From positions 89,822 through 153,821 of the forward strand of contig NZ_FWXI01000011.1 in assembly GCF_900176355.1 (NCBI RefSeq): a DNA stretch of 64,000 bases, written 5' to 3'. Positions 45,653 through 53,363 of this stretch are shown one piece after another (within the stretch, counting starts at the first letter, position 1; each line of letters begins with the position of its first letter). Both the position numbers and the translations under genes were made by a program. Under the pieces are notes generated by a model. That model was given only the letters and a program-made list of their open reading frames with translations. It did not search any database and had not been told where the DNA came from. This DNA is from Sporomusa malonica (GTDB lineage Bacteria > Bacillota > Negativicutes > Sporomusales > Sporomusaceae).

Positions 45653-46087
45653 CTAGTCCGATAACCTCATCCAACGGCGGATCGTACGCTTACATGTGGA
45701 GAGGTTCGATTCGCAATGATTAATCATGTTATCCCACATACTGATCTCAGCTGCAAATTCAAGGGAGTGATCGGTGCTTGGAGTGCTAATAACAAAGGAG
45801 TAGTTTGTGCCTGCGTTGTTATCCCAGTTGTTGGCGGCGTCTTTGAAACAAATATTCAGGCTATCAGCATGCTCAGGAATAGGAATCAAAACATCAAAGC
45901 CATGAGCTGTTTTCGTCATTTTGTAGTCCTGGGTGTTTTCCCACATACGCCCATATCCTACATGAGCGTATACCTCAGTAGCACCACTTTTAGGGAGCAA
46001 ACCATTGTAGGTGATCTTGGCGATACTTTGGTTTGAAGGGACCTCAGGGTGAATAGTTACACAATTTTTTGCGGGACATTTCGCCAT
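45653..46087 (-). CDS. Carbohydrate-binding module (CBM25/53-like) protein
   Basis: 144 aa, no signal peptide. The beta-sandwich pattern of starch-binding CBM25-type modules is visible: YNGLLPKSGATEVYAHVGYG, GFDVLIPIPEHADSLNICF, DAANNWDNNAGTNYSF. AAGGAGGGG precedes the ATG at 46087. Stand-alone CBMs of this sort are common in Negativicutes; the role may be glycogen binding. Confidence 0.75.
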   Translation of the reverse strand: MAKCPAKNCVTIHPEVPSNQSIAKITYNGLLPKSGATEVYAHVGYGRMWENTQDYKMTKTAHGFDVLIPIPEHADSLNICFKDAANNWDNNAGTNYSFVISTPSTDHSLEFAAEISMWDNMINHCESNLSTCKRTIRRWMRLSD

Positions 46088-46213
46088 TGAATCCCCTCCT
46101 TTTGTTGATACAAATAAGCGTAATTATAGTGTTTCTCAAATCAATTACGACATGCCTGTCAATCATTGTGTAGTACTTTTCCAATTAATTATTCCCGCTC
46201 TCTTGTTTTTTTA

Positions 46214-46264
46214 AAATTATTGCATATATGTGGAGTGTATGGCTCCACATATATGCAATAATTT
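46214..46264. other. 22-bp perfect hairpin
   Basis: AAATTATTGCATATATGTGG plus AG pairs perfectly with its complement at 46243-46264 around a seven-base loop. No T run follows directly. It could be a small RNA, processing site or miniature element. Confidence 0.7.
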
Positions 46265-46317
46265 GATTTCACAAGGCTTTCGGGGTCTATAGATGAGTTC
46301 CTAGCCCAGAAAATATC

Positions 46318-46414
46318 AATGGAGTAACTCCAATTATCTTTGAAAGAAATCGGGAAGTTAGTAGAGTTGAGTGAATCCAGAGTTAGCCGGATAATAAAAT
46401 TGGCAGAAAAGTAG
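46318..46414 (+). pseudogene. RAYT-like transposase C-terminal remnant
   Basis: Encodes SLKEIGKLVELSESRVSRII then KLAEK and stop, almost identical to the end of the larger remnant at 52993-53205, but one base is missing at the start of the block (frameshift). It runs straight into a REP-like repeat at 46412. Confidence 0.75.
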
Positions 46415-46462
46415 CAAGCAAGAACCGTCCCGGCAAATGCCGGCAAATGTTCCCGGCCAATG
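46412..46462. repeat. REP-like repeat copy 1
   Basis: TAGCAAGCAAGAACCGTCC followed by GGCAAAT-type short repeats. It is one of five copies with the same 18-base core. Confidence 0.85.
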
Positions 46463-46471
46463 TTCAAAATG

Positions 46472-46518
46472 ATACCAAATGGTAGTGATGTTGGGTATAA
46501 TATAAGGAGTAGAATACC
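46472..46518 (+). promoter_or_regulatory. Orphan toxin-antitoxin promoter fragment
   Basis: GGGTATAATATAAGGAGTAG and flanks match the promoter of the Doc toxin-antitoxin pair at 58986-59034 over about 50 bases. Here no antitoxin gene follows. Confidence 0.7.
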
Positions 46519-46592
46519 CGCGCCTTAGATAGTACCTTGCGGAAAAATCTTCGATGAGTTTGCGAATTCTATCGGTTACGAGGTATGAATTG

Positions 46593-47126
46593 ATGAGATT
46601 TGTTATAGACACCAATGTTCTTATTGAGGCATATCGTAGGTATTACACCTTTGATTTTGCGTCTAAGTTTTGGGGCAAGATTGTATTGATGGTTTGCATG
46701 GCAGTATTTTGGGGTTCTACAGTGGCAATGGCAGGTCCGGCACCGGCATTAACCAAGGTTGATATTTACGCTTTTACGGCTCAAAGCTATAATTATCAGT
46801 GGAAACTTACACCGGCCAGCTATCCCAAAAGTATGAATGCCTATTCATTTTCAGGTCCAGAGCTATATATGAATGTTGTATATACCGGCATTCCAAACTG
46901 GAACCTTACTTTCATCAAGGTAAATGGAACCCAATACAAGCATTCACAACTCTTTGATCAGCAATTCTTTATTACTGATCGCGGGGGTATCGTTGGCGGT
47001 TACGAGATCATTTACAAAATACCGCCAACTTATTTATATGCTTCTAACACTGTCACCGTTACTTCGCGTGGAACAAATGGTGGATCAGGAGACAGCATAT
47101 CAACCAATATAAAATTTATAAAATAA
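46593..47126 (+). CDS. Chimera of PIN-toxin N-terminus and secreted protein
   Basis: 177 aa. The first 27 or so residues (MRFVIDTNVLIEAYRRYYTF) are the N-terminus of a DUF4411-type PIN nuclease toxin. From about residue 28 a hydrophobic signal-like stretch starts (IVLMVCMAVFWGSTVAMA) and a beta-rich, Tyr/Asn-rich exported domain follows. The join probably arose by deletion. GAGG at 9 bases would drive translation from ATG 46593; ATG 46690 could serve the secreted part. The exported domain is not recognised. Confidence 0.65.
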   Translation: MRFVIDTNVLIEAYRRYYTFDFASKFWGKIVLMVCMAVFWGSTVAMAGPAPALTKVDIYAFTAQSYNYQWKLTPASYPKSMNAYSFSGPELYMNVVYTGIPNWNLTFIKVNGTQYKHSQLFDQQFFITDRGGIVGGYEIIYKIPPTYLYASNTVTVTSRGTNGGSGDSISTNIKFIK

Positions 47127-47181
47127 ATAATCCGAAATGGGTACCTTTAACGAAATGGTTTAAGAGGGGAAAATAATTTTA

Positions 47182-47805
47182 ATGACTAAACAGAAATATT
47201 ATGGTGTTAAAGTTGGCAGAAAAGTAGGCGTTTATAAAACATGGTCAGAGTGCCAAAAACAGGTTATTGGCTATCCTGGCGCACTATTTAAAAGTTTCCT
47301 CAGTGAATTAGAGGCGCGGGAATATATTAATGGTGTTACTGCTGCTATGTCTACTACTGTCACCATCAATGCTAATGATAAGCATACAGGCAACCATTAT
47401 GATATTTATGTGGATGGTAGTTATGATAATAGCAAGAAGAAATATAGCTGGGGATTCGCGGTGTATCAAGGTTCTGAGGTTATTCATACAGCCAGCGGGA
47501 TAGGGGAGAACGCTGAAGCTACTGCCACTCGTAATGTTGCTGGCGAATTAGAAGCCACCATGAAAGCTGTCCTGTGGGCTGAGATGCAAGACATTGATTC
47601 CATTACAATTCACCATGACTATATCGGTATATCTGAATGGGCTACTGGTAAGTGGAAGACCAATAATACCACTACCCAGGGTTATGCGTGTTTCATTCGT
47701 CCATATCTCACTTGGGTTAGTTTCAACAAGGTGGCTGGTCATACTGGCATTCCTGGCAATGAGCTTGCGGACAAGCTGGCAGGAGAAGTATTAAAACAAG
47801 CATAA
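47182..47805 (+). CDS. rnhA: RNase HI with N-terminal viroplasmin domain
   Basis: 207 aa. Residues 1-55 are the viroplasmin/RNase H N-terminal domain (YYGVKVGRKVGVYKTWSECQ), binding RNA/DNA hybrids. The catalytic domain has Asp in DIYVDGSYD, Glu in VAGELEATM, Asp in IHHDYIGI, and the final VAGHTGIPGNELADKLA. It should cleave RNA in hybrids. Its 3' end plus downstream flank is duplicated at 58849-58924. Confidence 0.92.
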   Translation: MTKQKYYGVKVGRKVGVYKTWSECQKQVIGYPGALFKSFLSELEAREYINGVTAAMSTTVTINANDKHTGNHYDIYVDGSYDNSKKKYSWGFAVYQGSEVIHTASGIGENAEATATRNVAGELEATMKAVLWAEMQDIDSITIHHDYIGISEWATGKWKTNNTTTQGYACFIRPYLTWVSFNKVAGHTGIPGNELADKLAGEVLKQA

Positions 47806-47886
47806 GGCAAAATGTTGACCTATAGGAAAAACCCTGTAGAAGGTGTAGAAATGCTTTCTTTGAATCACCCGCTCCAGTAAATTCAA

Positions 47887-47919
47887 GCCTTCCAGCCGTT
47901 TTGGCCGGAAGGCGTTTTT
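47887..47919 (+). terminator. Rho-independent terminator
   Basis: GCCTTCC / GGAAGGC stem with inner GC pairs and TTTTT, after rnhA. The remaining gap to 48155 shows no gene. Confidence 0.8.
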
Positions 47920-48155
47920 GCGTTAGGAAGGCAATAGCAAAATGAGTGTTTTGTTTTAACAACAATGAATCCTCTTAAGTTATGTTTCAAGAGTTCAATA
48001 ATCATGAGGTAAAACTATTGCTGGGTGGAGGGAGGTAGACGTCACAGGCAAGAGGGCATTCTCAAGGGCGTCTTTAAAATAAATGGTAAAAACACTTTAC
48101 AAAATGTATAGCAAGCATTACAATTTAAACAAAATCAAAGAAAGGTTTTTTAAAA

Positions 48156-48386
48156 ATGGGGAGTGTAAATAATAAGCTACGGTATTATCGGCGGATTAAA
48201 GATTTAACCCAGGATGAGCTGGGAGCGGCGCTGGATGTGACCCGCCATACCATTTTGGCCATAGAAAAAAGAAAGTATGAGCCTTCGATTGCCCTGGCTC
48301 TAAAAATTGCCTCGTTTTTTGGAGTGCCTGTTGAAGAAATGTTTTTCCTAGAGGATGGTGAGGAGGATGATCAATGTTCCGATTAA
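48156..48386 (+). CDS. XRE-family helix-turn-helix regulator
   Basis: 76 aa, a single HTH_3 domain: LRYYRRIKDLTQDELGAALD, VTRHTILAIEKRKYEPSI, then an acidic tail. This compact type usually sits beside a small membrane protein, as here, where the next gene overlaps by 13 bases. Confidence 0.88.
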   Translation: MGSVNNKLRYYRRIKDLTQDELGAALDVTRHTILAIEKRKYEPSIALALKIASFFGVPVEEMFFLEDGEEDDQCSD

Positions 48387-48784
48387 GACCGCTTAAAATT
48401 CTTAGGGTGTGGGGAGTCTTCACCCTCATAGCAATTGTCATTTCAGTTATTCATCTGCTTATATCGAGTCATATTTATTTTATGATACCGGCGACCGCGG
48501 GGTTGATGCTTATAGTACTGATGTACGAGTATCTTAGCTACCGTGTGGATGGCCCCGGTTATGACAGATCATTCAAAGACGAACGCATGTGGGAGATTTC
48601 GAACGAAGCGGTGCGCATTTCCTGCTATTACTTTTTTGTAACAATTTGGGGTCTGGCCTTAATCTTAAATTTCCCTCACTTTAGCTTTATAAAAGAGCAC
48701 ATTAGCGCTGTTCTTGGGCTGATTGTTTTTGTCGGCCTAATTATTCATGTCGGTTCTTTCGCATGGAAGAAATACCGAATTTAA
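48374..48784 (+). CDS. DUF2178-type small membrane protein
   Basis: 136 aa with four hydrophobic segments (about 10-30, 35-55, 78-98, 108-128). SFKDERMWEISNEAVRI between helices 2 and 3 is the DUF2178 signature. Overlap with the XRE gene indicates coupling; its function is not known. Confidence 0.75.
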   Translation: MFRLRPLKILRVWGVFTLIAIVISVIHLLISSHIYFMIPATAGLMLIVLMYEYLSYRVDGPGYDRSFKDERMWEISNEAVRISCYYFFVTIWGLALILNFPHFSFIKEHISAVLGLIVFVGLIIHVGSFAWKKYRI

Positions 48785-48806
48785 ACACATGAAAGGTGTG
48801 ACTTTT

Positions 48807-49658
48807 ATGAACAGAAAAATAAAATACATAGGTATAGTAATTTTTAGTGTGGTACTTTGCAGTTTACTTCATGTAATTACTCCGCCAGCATTGACAAGTG
48901 AGACGCCTCAAAACACCTTAAGCGCACTAGCGCTATTGTTAGGGTTTCCCTTAACGGCGTTGTTGTGGATGGGCATAGCTTACAGTTGTGTGGCATTTGT
49001 TTTTTATCTCATCGAAGATAGGATTCCTGGAGAAAAAGGCGCCCGGGGCTTTCGATATGGCATCTCCATAGGTGTTTTATGGTTACTTGGTTATGTGATG
49101 TGCGCACCGAAATTTGGAAACCCATTTATCAACGAATTTGTTGGTGGGCTTTGTGATGCGATCCCAGTGGTTGTAATGGGGTGGGTGTTAGGCCTGTTTA
49201 CAACAAAAAAAGATTTAACGGATACCTTGAATACATTTAACAAAAACCAACCCTTTATAGGAATTGTAATTTTCGTTCTGGTTTTTTCCATAGCACGCAT
49301 TGTTTCTTACTATATGAATATTATTGATACTGGCTTTCAGGTAAATACTGACTATACTCTGGTATGGACAATTGTTATGGGCTTCTGGTTAGGTATCATA
49401 TATATGTTATTGGGAAAAACAATGACATCATCATCAGCCCTAGTCAGCGCGGTCAAGTTTGGTTTTTTATTATTTGGCCTAACGTGGGGGATATTCATTA
49501 TGTTTTTCCCACTGATGCTTAAAGGCCAATTGATCAATACGATTCTAATGTTCTTGATCGATACCCTATCGGTCACCGCTGCTTATTATTTTTCCGAAAT
49601 ACTGTTAAACCGGTCACCGGGAGTAAATCATAAATGTCAAACAGGCATGTGTAAATAG
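48807..49658 (+). CDS. Polytopic membrane protein, unknown
   Basis: 283 aa with about seven hydrophobic segments and a Cys-containing tail. AAAGGTG lies 7 bases before ATG 48807. It follows the DUF2178 gene by 22 bases and is likely in the same operon. I do not recognise the family; it could be a transporter-like or stress protein. Confidence 0.65.
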   Translation: MNRKIKYIGIVIFSVVLCSLLHVITPPALTSETPQNTLSALALLLGFPLTALLWMGIAYSCVAFVFYLIEDRIPGEKGARGFRYGISIGVLWLLGYVMCAPKFGNPFINEFVGGLCDAIPVVVMGWVLGLFTTKKDLTDTLNTFNKNQPFIGIVIFVLVFSIARIVSYYMNIIDTGFQVNTDYTLVWTIVMGFWLGIIYMLLGKTMTSSSALVSAVKFGFLLFGLTWGIFIMFFPLMLKGQLINTILMFLIDTLSVTAAYYFSEILLNRSPGVNHKCQTGMCK

Positions 49659-49708
49659 TAAAATAAATTAGGCCAATTCGGCGGATGAAATGAGCCATAT
49701 TATTGCAG

Positions 49709-49756
49709 TAGCAAGCAAGAACCGTCCCTGGCAATGCTCTGGCAATGCTGGCAATG
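49709..49756. repeat. REP-like repeat copy 2
   Basis: TAGCAAGCAAGAACCGTCCC then three GGCAATG-type units. It abuts the truncated IS4-type transposase. Confidence 0.85.
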
Positions 49757-49959
49757 AAATCATCACTGTAAAACTAGGTTACGTATCTATCGTTAAGCTG
49801 TATAAAAGCATCTGGTTTAATCTTTTGCCTAAGCTGTGAAAAGGCTTGTTTTGTCATGCTGTTTTCTCCACCTAGAAATTCAAACCAATCATCTATCTCA
49901 ATTTGCAGTGTTTTTCTTAATCCTTTTAAAATGAAATATATTGCATCCTTAAAGCTCAT
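49757..49959 (-). pseudogene. IS4-type transposase fragment
   Basis: Frame MSFKDAIYFILKGLRKTLQI ... MTKQAFSQLRQKIKPDAF ... LNDRYVT matches an N-terminal part of IS4-like transposases. An in-frame TAG follows RYVT, yet the expected FYSDDF still comes after it, and then the REP repeat begins. Both ends and the catalytic DDE core are missing. Its ATG overlaps the stop of the YibE/F gene. Confidence 0.65.
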
Positions 49960-51089
49960 TTTAGCGGTCCTTTAGATGAATTTCCTACAAGCAGCCAACC
50001 AGCCAGTAAAGCTGTAAATGGAGCGACAAGCACTACTCCAAGGCTGCCTACAAGTGTGTGTAGAACTTCCGCAGCAATGTAAGTCAAATTCAAAATGTTT
50101 ATGACTGGAGTTCCTTGCGCTAAAAATACCATCATTAATGCTGTAAATGATCCTGAGTAAGCTAACAGTAATGTTGTTGTCATCGTTCCCACCACCGCCC
50201 GGCCTACGTTCATGCCTGATGCAATGGCTTCTTTGCGGGTAATGTCTGGTTTTTTTTCTACTAACTCTGCAACCGATACCGCAATATCCACCGCCACATC
50301 CATCATTGCGCCTGAGGAGGCCAAGAATATTCCAGCTAAAAATACTTTTGTCAGGTCGATTTGACTAAAACCGACATGGAGCAGAGTCTCCGCATAGGGA
50401 ACCACCGCACCGTGTACTTTGAACAGTTTCCCGAAGACAACTGCCATAATGCACGCCCCAATTGCGCCGCTCATCGTACCAAGAAAAGCGGCAAGCCCTT
50501 TCCTCGTAATCCCGGTAACAAGAAAGGTAACGCAGGCAACGATTGCGCACACAGCTAAGAGAGAAATGATGATTGGGTCCCAGCCTTTCAAAAACAGTGG
50601 CCAAAGCACTTTCCATAGTACTAAAATCGTAAAAACAAATGATAAGAGGGCTTTCACACCCGTCCACCTGGCATACCAAAACAGGAAAAGCGCAAACAGA
50701 CCAAACAAAACCGCCTCGACATCAAGACGGTAATGGTCAATAAGATTGGCAACTTCGATGCGCCCTTGTTGACCTTTTATTACCACTAAAGCAGTATCGC
50801 CGGCTTGAAAAATCTTATCAAGTTCAAGTTTCCCCAGCAAAGGATTGGTGGTTTCGATTTGTTGACCTTGAAACGGCCCGTTAACCACTTCTAGCTTTAC
50901 TACCTGTACTCCGGTTTTGACTACACCTCGCTGGTGGACATTTGCATTATCAATCAACAGTACTTTTGCTTTGCTGCGGACGTAGCCATCATCTTGATCT
51001 GGAAAGCCTGTGGGAAGAAAGTACAGGAAGATAGAAAGGAGTAAGACCAATAAAACAAAGGTTTTATCTCGCCGAGTTTGATGTAACAT
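49956..51089 (-). CDS. YibE/F family membrane protein
   Basis: 377 aa. N-terminal membrane anchor, an extracytoplasmic beta domain (residues about 35-120), then about seven membrane helices with the YibE/F signature (LTKVFLAGIFLASSGAMMD, then VAVDIAVSV). The function of the family is unknown; some members sit by nisin- or multidrug-type systems. ATG 51089 with AAGGAAAA upstream. The C-terminus lies at the transposase fragment. Confidence 0.85.
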   Translation of the reverse strand: MLHQTRRDKTFVLLVLLLSIFLYFLPTGFPDQDDGYVRSKAKVLLIDNANVHQRGVVKTGVQVVKLEVVNGPFQGQQIETTNPLLGKLELDKIFQAGDTALVVIKGQQGRIEVANLIDHYRLDVEAVLFGLFALFLFWYARWTGVKALLSFVFTILVLWKVLWPLFLKGWDPIIISLLAVCAIVACVTFLVTGITRKGLAAFLGTMSGAIGACIMAVVFGKLFKVHGAVVPYAETLLHVGFSQIDLTKVFLAGIFLASSGAMMDVAVDIAVSVAELVEKKPDITRKEAIASGMNVGRAVVGTMTTTLLLAYSGSFTALMMVFLAQGTPVINILNLTYIAAEVLHTLVGSLGVVLVAPFTALLAGWLLVGNSSKGPLK

Positions 51090-51119
51090 GCTAAGTTTTC
51101 CTTTCTGGCCTATATAAAG

Positions 51120-51151
51120 ATATAGAGTAGGAGAATTCTCCCACTCTATAT
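51120..51151. other. Inverted repeat between phosphatase and yibE/F genes
   Basis: TATAGAGT...ACTCTATA with inner GGAGAATTCTCC. No T run; possibly a weak terminator for the phosphatase gene. Confidence 0.45.
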
Positions 51152-51179
51152 TAGCAAGTTGTGAGATATGCTAATGACT

Positions 51180-52664
51180 CTATTGCTGGAATTTTACATC
51201 CATAATGCTCATCATTTTTTTCGCGACATCGGTATTGTCATAGTACCCCTGGAAGATTTCACCACCAATACCTTGAGCGAATACAGGAACTGCTACCCCG
51301 GTATGAGCGTAAGTTGTCCAGCCGATGCCGGCTTTTTGGTTCAGAATATGGGTTACTGTCATGGAAAATGGCTCATAGCCACCATACAGGAGATAGGTTT
51401 GTTCATCTTTGGCGCGCTTTTTCGGGTCCAGCATACTTTGGGCAAGAGCCTCAGACAAACGTTGTTTATCATACGCGGTTAATTCGGTTAGGCCGAAGTT
51501 ATTAGCAAGACTTGGCAGCCAATCTTGCAAGTTTCCGCCGGTTTCACCAACAGTTGTGCGATAAGCTTTAACTTGCTTATCAAATTCTTCGAAAGATAGG
51601 GTTTGTTTGCTGATTTTACTAACGAAAGTTTCATACTTGGTACCGGAAAAACCTATAGACATACCGCCGGTCTCATGGTCACCGGTAACAACAATAAGGG
51701 TCTCATTAGGATGCTTGGCGTAAAATTTGAGTGCCTCGGCAATGGCATTATCAAATGCCATTACATCACGGACGGTTGTTGCCGCGTCATTTGCATGGCA
51801 AGCCCAGTCGACTTTACCGCCTTCGACCATCATAAAGAAGCCATTGGGATTGTCAAGCAATTCGATACCTTTGCTGGTAAAGTCGGCAAGCGACAATTGG
51901 TTGGTGCGGTCAATTTCATATTGCATAGCCTCATCTTTTGCGAGACCGGGCTGAATAGCAATTACTTTACCGTCTTTTTTGCTGAGGCTCATAATTTCGT
52001 CCTGACTGTTAACTACTTTATAGCCTTTTTGCTTGGCAATCTCTAAAGCGTCCGGACGATCTTTCTTCTTACCGGTAGGCGCTAACAGGCCGCCACCAGC
52101 AAAATAGTCGAAACCGCTATCGCTGATAGCCAGAGCAATTTCGTAGAAGTTATTGCGGCTAGGCTCATGGGCATAGAATACGGCGGGAGTTGCATGGTCG
52201 ATAGACACACTGGAAACAATGCCGACTTTCATGCCTTTTTCTTTGGCCATTTCAGCCATGGATTTGTACTTGATTTTATTTGTCGGGTCTACAGCTAAAA
52301 CATCGTTAGCCGTTTTGTGCCCGGATGCCAGAGCGGTGCCGGCAGCTGCAGAATCAGTGATGAAGCTATTGGTCGCGTGCGTTGTCTGCATTCCTTGATA
52401 AGGGAAAACAGTAAAATTCAGTTTATCCTTGTACATTGGTTCGCTGCTGTTAAGAGTGCCTTTAAAAATTTCAGTAGAATTAATTTGTGGCATGGCCATA
52501 CCATCACCGATGAAATAAAAGACGTACTTTGCTTTCTTCCCGTAATAACCATTTTCTTCTCCCGCAATAGCTACTGGCTGCTGCGGAACGGCAGCAGTTA
52601 GCATTGCGACAATGAAAGCGCCAACAACCGCGGCCATTAAAAACCAATTTTTCTTACTGATCAA
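51180..52664 (-). CDS. phoA: Alkaline phosphatase, secreted
   Basis: 494 aa, exported by an N-terminal signal (residues about 7-30). Metal and Ser nucleophile motifs: YFIGDGMAMPQ, TDSAAAGTALASGHKT (nucleophile Ser in DSA), HATPAVFYAHEPSRN, GGKVDWACHANDA and VTGDHETGGMS. It releases phosphate from esters outside the cytoplasm. TTG 52664 follows AAGGAGG. A three-repeat PhoP box lies upstream. Confidence 0.93.
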   Translation of the reverse strand: MISKKNWFLMAAVVGAFIVAMLTAAVPQQPVAIAGEENGYYGKKAKYVFYFIGDGMAMPQINSTEIFKGTLNSSEPMYKDKLNFTVFPYQGMQTTHATNSFITDSAAAGTALASGHKTANDVLAVDPTNKIKYKSMAEMAKEKGMKVGIVSSVSIDHATPAVFYAHEPSRNNFYEIALAISDSGFDYFAGGGLLAPTGKKKDRPDALEIAKQKGYKVVNSQDEIMSLSKKDGKVIAIQPGLAKDEAMQYEIDRTNQLSLADFTSKGIELLDNPNGFFMMVEGGKVDWACHANDAATTVRDVMAFDNAIAEALKFYAKHPNETLIVVTGDHETGGMSIGFSGTKYETFVSKISKQTLSFEEFDKQVKAYRTTVGETGGNLQDWLPSLANNFGLTELTAYDKQRLSEALAQSMLDPKKRAKDEQTYLLYGGYEPFSMTVTHILNQKAGIGWTTYAHTGVAVPVFAQGIGGEIFQGYYDNTDVAKKMMSIMDVKFQQ

Positions 52665-52718
52665 TAATAACGCCTCCTTAATAAATTGAGTATGTACAAT
52701 ATTATTATGAAGGGTAGA

Positions 52719-52746
52719 GTTAAATTAATTGTTAACATACTGTTAA
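52719..52746 (-). promoter_or_regulatory. PhoP box upstream of alkaline phosphatase
   Basis: Read leftward: TTAACA, TTAACA and TTTAAC, each separated by exactly five bases, the Gram-positive PhoP direct-repeat pattern. A TAATAT-like -10 lies between the box and the gene. Phosphate-starvation control by PhoPR is implied. Confidence 0.82.
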
Positions 52747-52781
52747 TTTTGGCTTAATTTGGTAACAGGTGCATTAGAAAA

Positions 52782-53205
52782 GTGAGTAGTTATACTGAAT
52801 ACATAGAAGACCCACAGGTAACAGACAGAATGGTAGATAGATCATTTTTGCTGGGCTTTTTGGCCAATGATCTTAGCAGTGCTCAGAAGCGATACCGGGA
52901 ATACATAGGGCTGTCTGAATTGCAGCAACCACCATGTCATTACAGATTATCGTGGTACGATTAGCTCAATAGTTGGGGTTGAACGCAAAAAGATGTCGCT
53001 GGAAGAATGCAGAGCCTTTGTTGCAAAGCACATTCACCAAATACATCACGAGCAGACCGGAGGAAGGGGAAAGGAAAACTCTGAGAGAAATCGATTAGTA
53101 AAAGAACTCCGGTGTAACTCCAATTTATCTTTGAAAGAAATCGGGAAGTTAGTAGAGTTGGGTGAATCCAGAGTTAGCCGGATAATAAAATCGGCAGAAA
53201 AGTAG
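52782..53205 (+). pseudogene. RAYT-like (REP-associated) transposase remnant
   Basis: Two frames joined by a frameshift near 52960: SSYTEYIEDPQVTDRMVDRS ... AQKRYREYIGLSE, then KMSLEECRAFVAKHI ... LSLKEIGKLVELGESRVSRI. This is the C-terminal half of a Y1-type single-strand transposase with its terminal HTH; the HUH catalytic half is absent. A REP-like repeat starts at the stop codon. Confidence 0.75.
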
Positions 53206-53242
53206 CAAGCAAGAACCGTCACGGGCAATACGGGCAATATTC
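53203..53242. repeat. REP-like repeat copy 3
   Basis: TAGCAAGCAAGAACCGTC followed by two GGGCAATA units, right at the end of the transposase remnant. Confidence 0.85.
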
Positions 53243-53295
53243 AATGTAACAGTATTTATTGTATTTTTGGCTTTTAAAATTGGGAGGTAAGATTG

Positions 53296-53335
53296 AAAAA
53301 TGCTCTCCTGATTTAACATCATGGAGAGCATTTTT
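53296..53335. terminator. Bidirectional terminator
   Basis: AAAAATGCTCTCC / GGAGAGCATTTTT perfect stem, 14-base loop. Confidence 0.85.
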
Positions 53336-53363
53336 CGCAGGATAAGACAAGCTGCCGTAATGC

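Noticed and set aside
46189..46467. Leftward frame of about 92 codons
   Set aside because: It is the antisense of the hairpin, RAYT remnant and REP repeat; a related antisense frame over the second remnant copy arises for the same reason.
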